A DNA stretch of 64,000 nt, taken from Aquimarina amphilecti. Lineage in GTDB: Bacteria; Bacteroidota; Bacteroidia; Flavobacteriales; Flavobacteriaceae. The notes beneath the pieces are model-generated. The model worked only from the letters and a program-made list of their open reading frames with translations, was not told the origin of the DNA and did not search any database. The stretch lies in assembly GCF_900109375.1 (NCBI RefSeq), contig NZ_FOAB01000002.1, forward strand, positions 682,001 to 746,000. The letters run 5' to 3'. This document shows positions 8,257 through 16,936 of the stretch, piece after piece. A program made the position numbers and the translations under genes. Positions within the stretch are counted from its first letter, which is position 1. Each line of letters begins with the position of its first letter.

Positions 8257-8931
8257 GTGGGAAGCAAGAATAAGTTAAAACGGTTTAATGAGAATAAAAG
8301 TTTTCAGAATGTAGTAGAGCCTACAAGAGATGAAGTACTTAACAATTCTTTGGGACTTAAAGGGAAATGGAGAGAAAAATTCTTCAAAAATGAAAATCCG
8401 ATTGTATTAGAATTAGGTTGTGGTAAAGGAGAATATACGGTAGGATTAGCGGAAAAATATCCTAATAAAAATTTTATTGGTATAGATATAAAGGGAGCTA
8501 GATTCTGGAGAGGAGCCAAAACAGCTATTGAGAAAGGAATGACCAATGTAGCTTTTATTCGAACTCAAATAGAATTAGCTGATCACATTTTTGATACTGA
8601 TGAAGTCGATGAGATATGGATTACTTTTCCTGACCCGCAGATTAAATATAAGCGAACAAAGCATCGAATGACAAATCACGAGTTTTTGCAGCGTTATAAA
8701 AAAATTCTTAAACCTGATGGGATAATGCACCTAAAAACGGATAGTGAATTTATGCATGGATATACATTAGGCTTATTACACGGAGAAGGTCATGAAGTAT
8801 TGTATGCCAATCATAACGTATATCATCAGGAAGGATCCCCAGAAGCAGTAACTTCCATTCAAACTTTTTATGAAAAACAATATTTGGAAGAAAATAAACC
8901 TATAACTTACATCCAGTTTAAAATTACCTAA
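8257..8931 (+). CDS. trmB: tRNA (guanine-N7-)-methyltransferase TrmB
   Basis: A 224-residue SAM-dependent enzyme making m7G46 in tRNA. The SAM-binding loop is LELGCGKGEYTVGLA, followed by FIGIDIKGARFWRGAK. The family signature is WITFPDPQIKYKRTKHRM. The start is GTG at 8257: the resulting MGSKNKLKRF is the usual flavobacterial TrmB beginning and no ATG fits. The LysE-family gene starts 13 bp downstream, so they are probably cotranscribed. Confidence 0.93.
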   Translation: MGSKNKLKRFNENKSFQNVVEPTRDEVLNNSLGLKGKWREKFFKNENPIVLELGCGKGEYTVGLAEKYPNKNFIGIDIKGARFWRGAKTAIEKGMTNVAFIRTQIELADHIFDTDEVDEIWITFPDPQIKYKRTKHRMTNHEFLQRYKKILKPDGIMHLKTDSEFMHGYTLGLLHGEGHEVLYANHNVYHQEGSPEAVTSIQTFYEKQYLEENKPITYIQFKIT

Positions 8932-8944
8932 TTGCGTCATCGAT

Positions 8945-9580
8945 TTGGAAACTACTAAACTCTTTCTCGTCACTTTTTTTGCATCCTTGGTAGGAGTTAT
9001 TCCGCCTGGATTAATTAACATGACTGTTGCTAAGACATGTTTAGAAAGAGGTAAGAAAAATGGAATCTTAGTGGCAGTTGGTGCCTCGGCAGTTGTTTTT
9101 ATACAGGCTTTATTGGCGATCTTACTTGCAAAGTATATTTTTTTTAATCCTTATGTAAAAAATATGCTACTAAGAACAGGAGCGGTAATATTTTTCTTAA
9201 TGGCGATTTATTTTTTTGTAAAAGCGAAACAAAGAAAAACCAAAATCAAAGTATATAAACACGCAGGTTCACGTAGTCTTTTTAAGGGAATGATGATGTC
9301 CATCGTCAATGTATTACCAATACCATATTTCTGTACAATAGCGGCAGCAATGAGTGTTAGTGGTAAAATACAATATGATGCATTAAGAATCATAGTCTTT
9401 GGTATTGCTGCAGGAACTGGAACTTTTGTAACCTTATATTTCTATGTGCTTTCTTTTCTTAAAATAGAAAAGAAGACAGCTTCTATAACTAAATATTCTA
9501 ATTATTTCATGGGAATATTAATGTTGGTTTTAGTTATGCTAACTTTAGCCAGAATAATATATACTTGGGATGAAGGATAA
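8945..9580 (+). CDS. LysE-family amino-acid exporter
   Basis: A 211-residue membrane protein with about six hydrophobic segments. The N-terminal FASLVGVIPPGLINMTVAKTC fits the LysE/RhtB pattern of a glycine- and proline-rich first helix. The family exports amino acids; the substrate is not predictable. The most likely start is TTG at 8945, because the reading frame has no ATG or GTG before the first helix. The end overlaps the next gene by 11 bp (9570-9580), indicating an operon trmB - exporter - ATL. Confidence 0.85.
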   Translation: METTKLFLVTFFASLVGVIPPGLINMTVAKTCLERGKKNGILVAVGASAVVFIQALLAILLAKYIFFNPYVKNMLLRTGAVIFFLMAIYFFVKAKQRKTKIKVYKHAGSRSLFKGMMMSIVNVLPIPYFCTIAAAMSVSGKIQYDALRIIVFGIAAGTGTFVTLYFYVLSFLKIEKKTASITKYSNYFMGILMLVLVMLTLARIIYTWDEG

Positions 9581-9908
9581 AAATACAAATGACAATTTTT
9601 TTGATAGGGTTTATGAAGTGGCAAAACTTATTCCTTATGGTAGAGTAACTTCTTATGGAGCTATTGCTAAATATCTCGGAGCAGCTAGAAGCGCAAGAAT
9701 GGTAGGTTGGGCAATGAATGCTTCAGGTAAACAGGAAGATGTGCCTGCTCATAGAGTAGTAAATAGAAAAGGAGTTTTAACAGGCAAACATCATTTTGAT
9801 GGCACAAATTTAATGCAACAGTTATTGGAAAATGAAGATGTTGAGGTGATTGATAATCAAATACAAAATTTCGAAAAACTGTTCTGGGATCCAATGGAGG
9901 AATTATAG
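9570..9908 (+). CDS. Alkyltransferase-like protein (ATL), MGMT fold without acceptor cysteine
   Basis: A 112-residue protein of the O6-alkylguanine-DNA alkyltransferase DNA-binding domain. The helix-turn-helix region IPYGRVTSYGAIAKYLG and the arginine-finger segment ARSARMVGWAMNA are clear. The active-site motif PCHRV is PAHRV, with Ala60 in place of the acceptor Cys. It therefore cannot take up alkyl groups. Known ATL proteins bind O6-alkylguanine lesions and hand them to nucleotide excision repair. The Ala form is known in bacteria; E. coli and yeast forms have Trp. It overlaps the exporter gene by 11 bp. Confidence 0.9.
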   Translation: MKDKNTNDNFFDRVYEVAKLIPYGRVTSYGAIAKYLGAARSARMVGWAMNASGKQEDVPAHRVVNRKGVLTGKHHFDGTNLMQQLLENEDVEVIDNQIQNFEKLFWDPMEEL

Positions 9909-9931
9909 ATTTTTTACTGTTCTGGAACTTT

Positions 9932-10762
9932 TTAAATAAAAATCCCTACACCAATAGAAAATGTAGAAAAACCGATGCCACCAATTCTCAAATATTCATA
10001 TCCTCCATTAACTTTAAACTGATTGATATGATAATTGAGTAATGCATTGAGCTTATCGGAAGAGCGCGTATTAATTAGTGATTGATTATAATTTAATTCT
10101 ATGCTTAACGGTTTTGCAAAAAAGTATTCTGCTCCGATACCATATGTAAATCCTAATTCATCTACCTCGCCGGCAACATAAGTGGCACCCATACCCCAAT
10201 AGGCATTAAATTTTTCTGTACGGACCCTATGGTATTTTGCTAGAAATGTAAATGTAGCAAGAGAATTATCTCCAAAAAAAGTATTATTCTCCCATAGTTG
10301 TAGGTAATCTGCTTCAATACTAACTCTTTTTAAAAATCTAAAGTCCGCATTGATATGATTACCATATAATTCATTGTTTTCGGCTATAAATCGATTGGTT
10401 AGAGTAATTCTAGAAAGATTAGTGTCTCCATTCCAATTATATGAATAGTTTCCTTTATTAGAGCTGTGGTAAGGATATTTAGTAATAAATGCATTACTAG
10501 CAAGATGCTTTTGTTCCGTAGGGCTTTCAATTAAACCATAATAGGTTGCGTATAATCCCATTTCTATAAAAACCATGGCCAAACCTCCCCATAGGGAAGT
10601 GTTTTCATAAGATGAGCTAGATGATGTTCTAGAACTAGAAGGTGATGAGTAATTGGTGTTATCTTTATACAACCCTTTTTCAGCTTTTTCTAGTTTCCCC
10701 TGACTAAAAGAATAGGATGAAACGATAATAAATAGGAACGAAAAAATAACTGTTCGTTTCAT
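9932..10762 (-). CDS. Hypothetical outer-membrane beta-barrel protein
   Basis: A 276-residue protein of unknown function. I chose the ATG at 10762 because it places a clear signal peptide (MKRTVIFSFLFIIVSSYSFS) at the N-terminus; the frame stays open 33 codons further up without coding character. After a Ser-rich segment (about 30-55) the rest alternates hydrophobic and polar residues with many aromatic strand ends. Examples are YWGMGATYVAGEV and EYFFAKPLSIELNYNQ, as in small outer-membrane barrels. It is convergent with the ATL gene and divergent from the mrp gene. Confidence 0.65.
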   Translation of the reverse strand: MKRTVIFSFLFIIVSSYSFSQGKLEKAEKGLYKDNTNYSSPSSSRTSSSSSYENTSLWGGLAMVFIEMGLYATYYGLIESPTEQKHLASNAFITKYPYHSSNKGNYSYNWNGDTNLSRITLTNRFIAENNELYGNHINADFRFLKRVSIEADYLQLWENNTFFGDNSLATFTFLAKYHRVRTEKFNAYWGMGATYVAGEVDELGFTYGIGAEYFFAKPLSIELNYNQSLINTRSSDKLNALLNYHINQFKVNGGYEYLRIGGIGFSTFSIGVGIFI

Positions 10763-10955
10763 AAGTGACGATTGATTTACCATAGAGATTCTTGATAAAT
10801 CATAAATCATACCACTTTGATGCACAAGTATATTGTTACTATCGATATGGTCATAAATCATTTCAATTTATAGGTTTTAGAATCTTAACTTTTAGGCCTA
10901 TCTTTGCTATTAGAATCAGTCTAGATTAATTGGTTTTAGAAAAAGGAAAATACAC

Positions 10956-12098
10956 ATGAAGTTAGAAAAATCAGAGATATTAAAAGCTTTGGAGACGATC
11001 ACTATTGCTGGAGAGGGAAAGAATATGGTGGAGAGTGGTGCTGTAAAAAATGTAATCACTTTTGGAGATGAAGTAATCGTTGATTTAGAATTGTCCACAC
11101 CCGCATTGCATATTAAAAAAAGAGCAGAAGTAGATATCATGAAAGTTATTCATGAAAAGGTATATGAAAAAGCTAAAATAAAAGTAAATATCAAGGTGGA
11201 GGCTCCTGCAGCTAAAGAGCCAGAAAAGAATGTAATTAAGGGAAAACCAATTCCTGGAATTAAAAATATAATTGCAGTTGCTTCCGGAAAAGGAGGAGTT
11301 GGTAAATCTACTGTGACTTCTAATTTAGCAGTAACTTTATCAAAAATGGGATTCAGTGTAGGGTTATTAGATGCGGATATCTACGGACCTTCTGCACCGA
11401 TTATGTTTGATGTAGAAAATGAGCGACCATTATCAGTAAGAGTAGGTGATAAATCGAAAATGAAACCTGTAGAGAATTACGGAGTAAAAATATTATCGAT
11501 AGGTTTTTTTACACAACCTAACCAAGCGGTGGTTTGGAGAGGACCAATGGCAGCAAAAGCATTAAATCAGATGATTTTTGATGCTGCTTGGGGTGAGTTA
11601 GATTTCTTATTGTTGGATTTACCGCCAGGTACAGGAGATATTCATTTATCGATTATGCAATCATTACCAATTACAGGAGCGGTCGTAGTAAGTACTCCAC
11701 AAAATGTTGCTTTAGCAGACGCAAGAAAAGGAGTTGCGATGTTTCAGCAGGACAGTATAAGCGTTCCTGTTTTAGGAATAATAGAAAATATGGCATATTT
11801 TACTCCAGAAGAGCTTCCTAACAATAAATATTATATCTTTGGTAAAGAAGGAGCTAAACATCTTGCAGAAGATATTGATGTTCCATTTTTAGGAGAAATA
11901 CCTTTAGTGCAAAGTATACGCGAGGCTGGAGATATAGGTCGACCGGCAGCGTTGCAAACGGCGACTCCTATAGAAAAAGCTTTCGAAGAATTAACGAGAA
12001 ATGTTGTTCAGGAGGTTGTGGATAGAAATGAAAATCTCCCACCAACGGAGGCAATAAAAATAACAACAATGGCAGGGTGTTCTGCAGTAAAAAAATAG
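10956..12098 (+). CDS. apbC: Mrp/ApbC-family iron-sulfur carrier ATPase
   Basis: A 380-residue cytoplasmic ATPase. Residues 1-85 form a MIP18/DUF59-like domain. Then comes the deviant Walker A motif ASGKGGVGKST (about 109-119), LLDADIYGPS, and the switch region LLLDLPPGTGD. The family binds a [4Fe-4S] cluster and passes it to apo-proteins. The last residues, MAGCSAVKK, have a single cysteine. The NifU-like gene follows after 3 bp, which fits a joint role in Fe-S cluster delivery. Confidence 0.92.
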   Translation: MKLEKSEILKALETITIAGEGKNMVESGAVKNVITFGDEVIVDLELSTPALHIKKRAEVDIMKVIHEKVYEKAKIKVNIKVEAPAAKEPEKNVIKGKPIPGIKNIIAVASGKGGVGKSTVTSNLAVTLSKMGFSVGLLDADIYGPSAPIMFDVENERPLSVRVGDKSKMKPVENYGVKILSIGFFTQPNQAVVWRGPMAAKALNQMIFDAAWGELDFLLLDLPPGTGDIHLSIMQSLPITGAVVVSTPQNVALADARKGVAMFQQDSISVPVLGIIENMAYFTPEELPNNKYYIFGKEGAKHLAEDIDVPFLGEIPLVQSIREAGDIGRPAALQTATPIEKAFEELTRNVVQEVVDRNENLPPTEAIKITTMAGCSAVKK

Positions 12099-12101
12099 AA
12101 A

Positions 12102-12341
12102 ATGACATCTGAAGAATTAAAGATTAATGTAGAGAAAGCACTAGATGAAATTCGTCCTTTTTTAGAAAGTGATGGAGGTAATATTTCATTGATAGGTATT
12201 GAAGATGATAAGAGAGTCAAAGTTCAGTTAGAAGGAGCTTGTGTAGGTTGTAGCGTAAATCAAATGACACTTAAATCAGGAGTTGAGATGACTATTAAAA
12301 AATATGCTCCTCAAATTGAAGAAGTTGTAAACATCGAATAA
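12102..12341 (+). CDS. NifU-like C-terminal domain protein (Nfu-type Fe-S scaffold/carrier)
   Basis: A 79-residue protein that is almost entirely the Nfu domain: ALDEIRPFLESDGGNISLIG and the CxxC cluster-binding motif GACVGCSVNQMTLKSGVE. It likely dimerises to hold a [4Fe-4S] cluster. It lies 3 bp after the Mrp ATPase gene and is followed by a strong terminator, so the pair forms a two-gene operon. Confidence 0.93.
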   Translation: MTSEELKINVEKALDEIRPFLESDGGNISLIGIEDDKRVKVQLEGACVGCSVNQMTLKSGVEMTIKKYAPQIEEVVNIE

Positions 12342-12364
12342 AGATAGATGTACTAAATTTTTAT

Positions 12365-12413
12365 AAACCACATGCTCAAGAAAAGTAATCTTCTTGAGCA
12401 TGTGGTTTTTTAG
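12365..12413 (+). terminator. Rho-independent terminator of the mrp-nfu operon
   Basis: A perfect 18-bp stem (12365-12382 with 12391-12408, 8-nt loop) ends in a T-run. It begins 24 bp after the stop codon of the NifU-like gene. Confidence 0.9.
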
Positions 12414-12447
12414 TTTCAATTCTAAAAATATCTAAAAGAGTATAATC

Positions 12448-13002
12448 ATGAAAAAATTAGCCTATGTGCAGATTTTTAGTTTTGTATTATTTTTTTTAAT
12501 TATAAGTTGTAGATCAAAGACTACAGAACGTATCGATATAACAAATACGCTACTAGGGAACGATATGTATTTAGAAGTAGAAAAAAAGAATAAAAATACT
12601 ACGCATAGAGGTATTATAACAAACTCTAATTACGGAACAACCCATAGTTATAGTTATAAGCTTACAATCAATAACGGAGATATAAATTGGAATGGAGGAA
12701 CTGCAGAACCTAAACACCTTCTTTTTTGTAAAGATTCTACCTATATACATTATCTTAAAGAAAAATACATTCCTATAAAATCTAAGGATTCGGTTGGAAA
12801 TATAGCTGAAGAAAATAGTTATTATGAAGTTCAAGATGTGTTTGAAGTCTATGTAGATAAACGTTATTTTTTTAAATTATTTGGAGATGAATATTGGCTA
12901 GAAATTTCATCCGAAAGCTATAATCTTCAAAAAGAATCTTGTACAGAATATAGCATTCCGAATGACAATGAGTTATCTCTACCTAATACTTCAATAGACT
13001 AA
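12448..13002 (+). CDS. Hypothetical lipoprotein
   Basis: A 184-residue protein with a hydrophobic leader and lipobox (FFLIISC, Cys21). I do not recognise the mature part. It has mixed strand-like segments, two further cysteines and no known motif. It follows the mrp-nfu terminator and its 3' end overlaps the convergent acyltransferase gene by 4 bp. Confidence 0.6.
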   Translation: MKKLAYVQIFSFVLFFLIISCRSKTTERIDITNTLLGNDMYLEVEKKNKNTTHRGIITNSNYGTTHSYSYKLTINNGDINWNGGTAEPKHLLFCKDSTYIHYLKEKYIPIKSKDSVGNIAEENSYYEVQDVFEVYVDKRYFFKLFGDEYWLEISSESYNLQKESCTEYSIPNDNELSLPNTSID

Positions 13003-14126
13003 TATTTATTCTTTTTTAATCCAAAGAGTGGTTGCAACAAAGGGATTTTTAATATCAAGAAATGATAGATTACCCAACTTCCCAAAAATGTTCCTAAAAT
13101 CATTATAATGAATTTGGTCACAATACTCCATTCTAAATTCATTAAGTAATATCCAATTATAATTGTAATTGTCTGGTGCAAAATATAAAAAGGGTATACT
13201 GCTCTATTACAATATGAGAGGATCTTATTATTGCTGTTTAGATAACTAGACGAATATCCAAATAACACTAAAATCCAAGACCATAAATTGGTTACTTTAA
13301 CAAGAGCTTCAGTAAAGTGAATAAGAAAGCTATCTTTTCCTTGTACCCATATAAAAAGCTGAATAGAAAATGCGATAACACCAATAATTAAAGCTTTAGA
13401 TTTTATACGTTCTATAGATTCCCAGAATATTTTACCTGTGGCTATTAATATAAAACCAAACAAAAAGAACGTAATCGAGTTGATGAAATTGAACCAGTCA
13501 TCAATTAACGCATGTGTCACTGGGAAAAAAGGTTCAATCAATGCTTCAATAAAATATAGAGGAACTATAAATAGAAACAATCCATAAGGTTTTTGAATTT
13601 GTCGTTGTATCCAATTAATGGATCGTGATGAATTTCTCTTAAGTCTTACGAATAAAGGAGATAGAGTAATAGAAAATATTAATAAGTATGGTAAAAACCA
13701 TAGATGATGCCAGCTTACGTTACCTTCTGGATAAACTCCAATAAAGGCTTCTGTTGTTATATATGAAAAATAGGATCCTATGAATTGATTTGTAACCAAT
13801 CTTTCAAAATAAATTTGCGGTGGTACTATTACTAACATACCAAATATTAACGGCACTCCTAATCGTAAGCATCGCTCTAAGTTGAACTTCCATATACTTC
13901 GTTTAGATAATGCGTAATAAGTTCCCATACCTGATATAACAAATAGTATTGGCAAACGCCACTGATTTAAAAATAGCATTGGCCAGCGCATTCCCTCAGA
14001 AATTTCATTGTTTTTAATGTGCCATCCCCAAGGAACAAAAAACATTCCAACGTGATAAAAAATGAGTAAACCAAATACTATAACTCGTAACCAATCTAAG
14101 TCATAACGACGAATATTTTTGTCCAT
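12999..14126 (-). CDS. Acyltransferase 3-family membrane protein (MdoC/OpgC-like)
   Basis: A 375-residue protein with about ten hydrophobic segments. The N-terminal RYDLDWLRVIVFGLLIFYH has the conserved Arg and His of the acyltransferase-3 family, followed by FVISGMGTYYALSKRS. These enzymes O-acylate sugars at the membrane; OpgC succinylates periplasmic glucans. The acceptor is unknown. It is transcribed convergently with the lipoprotein gene (4-bp overlap) and lies downstream of the AraC regulator gene on the same strand, with a 109-bp gap. Confidence 0.85.
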   Translation of the reverse strand: MDKNIRRYDLDWLRVIVFGLLIFYHVGMFFVPWGWHIKNNEISEGMRWPMLFLNQWRLPILFVISGMGTYYALSKRSIWKFNLERCLRLGVPLIFGMLVIVPPQIYFERLVTNQFIGSYFSYITTEAFIGVYPEGNVSWHHLWFLPYLLIFSITLSPLFVRLKRNSSRSINWIQRQIQKPYGLFLFIVPLYFIEALIEPFFPVTHALIDDWFNFINSITFFLFGFILIATGKIFWESIERIKSKALIIGVIAFSIQLFIWVQGKDSFLIHFTEALVKVTNLWSWILVLFGYSSSYLNSNNKILSYCNRAVYPFYILHQTITIIIGYYLMNLEWSIVTKFIIMILGTFLGSWVIYHFLILKIPLLQPLFGLKKNKY

Positions 14127-14235
14127 ATCTTTTGAGAAATTTGTTTTTTCAAAAGTGAAATATTTCTTTTCGGATTGTATTAAAATTTCACGGAATTACG
14201 TGCAGAATTGTAATTTTAGACATTTTAGTTTATTT

Positions 14236-15414
14236 TCAAGTAGTTTTTTTGAGTGTAACAAATGCTTTAGGGGACATCGATACGTGTTTTCTGAAAGCAT
14301 TGTAGAATGTTGATTTTGAGTTGAATCCTACAGAATTTCCTATAGCTTCTATAGTTAGGTGACTGTACTTAGGATCGGTTAATCGTAATTTGGATGTTTC
14401 AATTCTATATTGATTAATAAAATCATTAAAATTAAGTCCAGTAGATATATTAATGACTTGGGATATATAATTTGAACTTGAATTTAACTCTTCTGCAAGT
14501 TTTTTTAGTGAGGCAGAACTTTGTAGATAGAATTTATCTTTTTCTACAAATTCTTTGATTTTATTTATAGAGATTTCTTGATGTTTGAAACTAGAAGTTT
14601 CGTATTTATCTGCGATCCATGTATTTTCAAAAAATCTAGATTCTGATACTAATACAATACTAGTGATACTTACTATAATAGTATGAAAAATAAATATATA
14701 ATGGTCTCCACCATCATCTTCAAAGTTTAGGTATACTATAAATATGAGTAGGAAAAATGCAAATAATCCAAGAGAAGTGTTTTTCGAAAAATCAAATTTA
14801 TTAATACGTGTGTTTTCGGCACTTACGATTTTCTTTTTATTTCTATTGATTAGTATAAGACGGATGGATAAAATAATATAGAACACAAAACTGAATAAAA
14901 TTAACCATCTGAATTCATCTTTAATCAATTGATAGCTATAATCCATATCATCAGGTACTATAGCTCTTTTATTATTTGGATAATATGCTCCTAAATACGC
15001 ATTAATTTTAACGGATATTGGTTGAATATAATATTGTATTTGTGTGAAAAAGTATAAAACAGCGGGTAAAAAATGAAGCCAATGTTTTTTAAAAGTAATT
15101 GACTTTCTTGTAAGTAAGGTGTTTACAAAAAGATAAATAGATGGAGCAAGAAGCAAAACGAGGGGTTCAGTACTATCGTTAAAATGAGGAACATATTTTA
15201 TGAGTCCAGTATAGCATAAAAATATGTCAGTGGCAATTATGGATTGTATTAGTAAAGACCATCCATAAACTTTGAAAGCTTTACTCTTTTTAGATGTCCG
15301 GAGTAAAATCACCATACTTAATAGCAAACCAAGAAAGATACCTAGACTAATAAAATAAGAAATAAAATTATGACATATGGGTATTTGATCTATTACTTGA
15401 TGAATATTTTCCAT
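14236..15414 (-). CDS. Membrane-bound AraC-family transcriptional regulator
   Basis: A 392-residue protein. The first 245 or so residues carry seven or so hydrophobic segments. The C-terminal 110 residues form an AraC DNA-binding domain with two helix-turn-helix units (LKKLAEELNSSSNYISQVIN and IEAIGNSVGFNSKSTFYNAF). This integral-membrane AraC layout is common in Flavobacteriia; the signal sensed is unknown. It sits 13 bp after the metallophosphoesterase gene and before the acyltransferase gene, which it might control. Confidence 0.85.
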   Translation of the reverse strand: MENIHQVIDQIPICHNFISYFISLGIFLGLLLSMVILLRTSKKSKAFKVYGWSLLIQSIIATDIFLCYTGLIKYVPHFNDSTEPLVLLLAPSIYLFVNTLLTRKSITFKKHWLHFLPAVLYFFTQIQYYIQPISVKINAYLGAYYPNNKRAIVPDDMDYSYQLIKDEFRWLILFSFVFYIILSIRLILINRNKKKIVSAENTRINKFDFSKNTSLGLFAFFLLIFIVYLNFEDDGGDHYIFIFHTIIVSITSIVLVSESRFFENTWIADKYETSSFKHQEISINKIKEFVEKDKFYLQSSASLKKLAEELNSSSNYISQVINISTGLNFNDFINQYRIETSKLRLTDPKYSHLTIEAIGNSVGFNSKSTFYNAFRKHVSMSPKAFVTLKKTT

Positions 15415-15427
15415 ACCTGTATATCGT

Positions 15428-16324
15428 TTAATCTGTAATGAAATCCGTCAATTTCTGAGGCCCCTCAAGTGGAACTCTAATAATTTTTAGGGTGCCATCT
15501 TCTGTAGTAGCAATTTGCCATTTGATAAGGGTGATACAACCGTTTTCTATTTCGATTCCGGTGATTGATCTTGGATGCACACAGCTACCATCATTAAAAA
15601 GAGCTAATTCTCCAGCTTCAGGAAAACGAGGGCGATGGGTATGACCAATAATGGTAAATTGATTTTTATGGTTGGCAATCCATTTTTTAATTCTTCGTTC
15701 TACTTTAATAGTTTCTTTATAATTTTTAGCTGGACTTGTAGGATCAGCAATACCTACTACCTGTAGGGGTTTCCATAATACACGAACTAAAAACCTATTG
15801 ATTCTCCAACCTACATAATTCATGAAATCTGCTTGATGCCCGTGTAATAGAAAGATATCTTGATTGGTGATTTTATGTCTTAATATAAGTGCTTCTTGAT
15901 ATTCAATATTAGGAAAAAGAGGAACTTCTTCATCAGTTTTTGGATCGAAAAAGGAACTTAGATTTTTTTTTATGTATTTGGGATCACGATAAACCATATC
16001 ATGATTTCCCCAAATCATTTCTAATCTATTTTTGAAAAAGAATTTTTGAAGTAATTCATATACATTTTTATGCGCTCTTAGAATAGTTTCAAAACTTAGG
16101 TTTTCCCATAATTCATCACCATCTCCTAATTCACAATAAGTAAACTCCTCATTGTAATAATACTTTAGCGCGTGGAAATAAATATTTCTATTATTTGCAA
16201 ATTCGTCCGCAAAACTATTATCACCTCGATGGCAATCACTAAATAAGACAAATTTAGAACTGTCATCAAAAGAAATGACTTTGGCATTCTTATAAGCACG
16301 ATCCAGACGGGATTGGGATGACAT
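15428..16324 (-). CDS. Calcineurin-like metallophosphoesterase
   Basis: A 298-residue enzyme with the metal-binding motifs of the superfamily in order: FSDCHRGDNS (D-x-H), GDGDELW (GD), WGNHDMVYRD (GNHD), LHGHQADF and IIGHTHRPRF (GHTH). The layout recalls LpxH-like UDP-2,3-diacylglucosamine hydrolases, but the substrate cannot be assigned. The presence of GNHD and GHTH argues for an active enzyme. It is the first gene of a likely operon with the AraC regulator 13 bp downstream. Confidence 0.85.
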   Translation of the reverse strand: MSSQSRLDRAYKNAKVISFDDSSKFVLFSDCHRGDNSFADEFANNRNIYFHALKYYYNEEFTYCELGDGDELWENLSFETILRAHKNVYELLQKFFFKNRLEMIWGNHDMVYRDPKYIKKNLSSFFDPKTDEEVPLFPNIEYQEALILRHKITNQDIFLLHGHQADFMNYVGWRINRFLVRVLWKPLQVVGIADPTSPAKNYKETIKVERRIKKWIANHKNQFTIIGHTHRPRFPEAGELALFNDGSCVHPRSITGIEIENGCITLIKWQIATTEDGTLKIIRVPLEGPQKLTDFITD

Positions 16325-16388
16325 ACGTAGTACTTTTTGTATAAATATACAATACTATATGTTTTTGTGGAATACTATTTAATAAATA

Positions 16389-16823
16389 TTAAGAATGGCT
16401 TAGCGCTTGTTTTTTTTCTAAATGAAAATTACTTAGAATCATTAAAAAAGCAACAATATACAACCACCAGTTTTGACTATAATTAAGATAATAGGCAATA
16501 AGTAAAATAGAAAGCCCTGAGGTGTACAATATTATATTAATCCAGGATTTATTTTTGTAATGTTTCCACATTAAAACAACACTACCTAACAGAAAAACAA
16601 AGAGAATAATATATTTCCATTTAGAATTATACGCTAGTTTTTCAAACCCTATAAAACTAAAGAAGGATGCATACGCGGCCCAACAGAAAGCACATTTTGG
16701 GAATAAAAAAAACACAACAGCGGATAGTATATTTAGAGCATTCACTTTCTTTGTATGCTTACCAGTTTGTTTGTTAGAAACTTTGGTGGCGCACGAACAA
16801 GATTTTTTTTTAGGATAGTACAT
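16389..16823 (-). CDS. MerC-like small membrane protein
   Basis: A 144-residue protein with an N-terminal cysteine motif (KKSCSCATK) and four hydrophobic segments. The first carries FPKCAFCWAAYASFFSFIG, resembling the vicinal-cysteine motif of MerC-domain heavy-metal transporters. It may bind or move a soft metal such as copper or mercury. It follows the tyrosinase/oxidase operon on the same strand with a 113-bp gap. A copper link with the tyrosinase is attractive but unproven. Confidence 0.55.
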   Translation of the reverse strand: MYYPKKKSCSCATKVSNKQTGKHTKKVNALNILSAVVFFLFPKCAFCWAAYASFFSFIGFEKLAYNSKWKYIILFVFLLGSVVLMWKHYKNKSWINIILYTSGLSILLIAYYLNYSQNWWLYIVAFLMILSNFHLEKKQALSHS

Positions 16824-16936
16824 TTTGCTGCTGTGTTTTTTAAAATTAAACTTGATTTTGGGTAAAAGGGTATTTACTTCTATGAGTAAAGTTTTTATGA
16901 TATTTTAAACTTTACCTGATATTGTTATCAAATCAG

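Noticed and set aside
10763..10861. A 33-codon N-terminal extension of the outer-membrane protein gene
   Set aside because: It would bury the signal peptide inside the protein; the ATG at 10762 starts it exactly.
14119..14313. A 64-codon plus-strand frame between the acyltransferase and AraC genes
   Set aside because: It overlaps the AraC C-terminus in antisense and is Phe/Ser/Cys-rich with no coding look.
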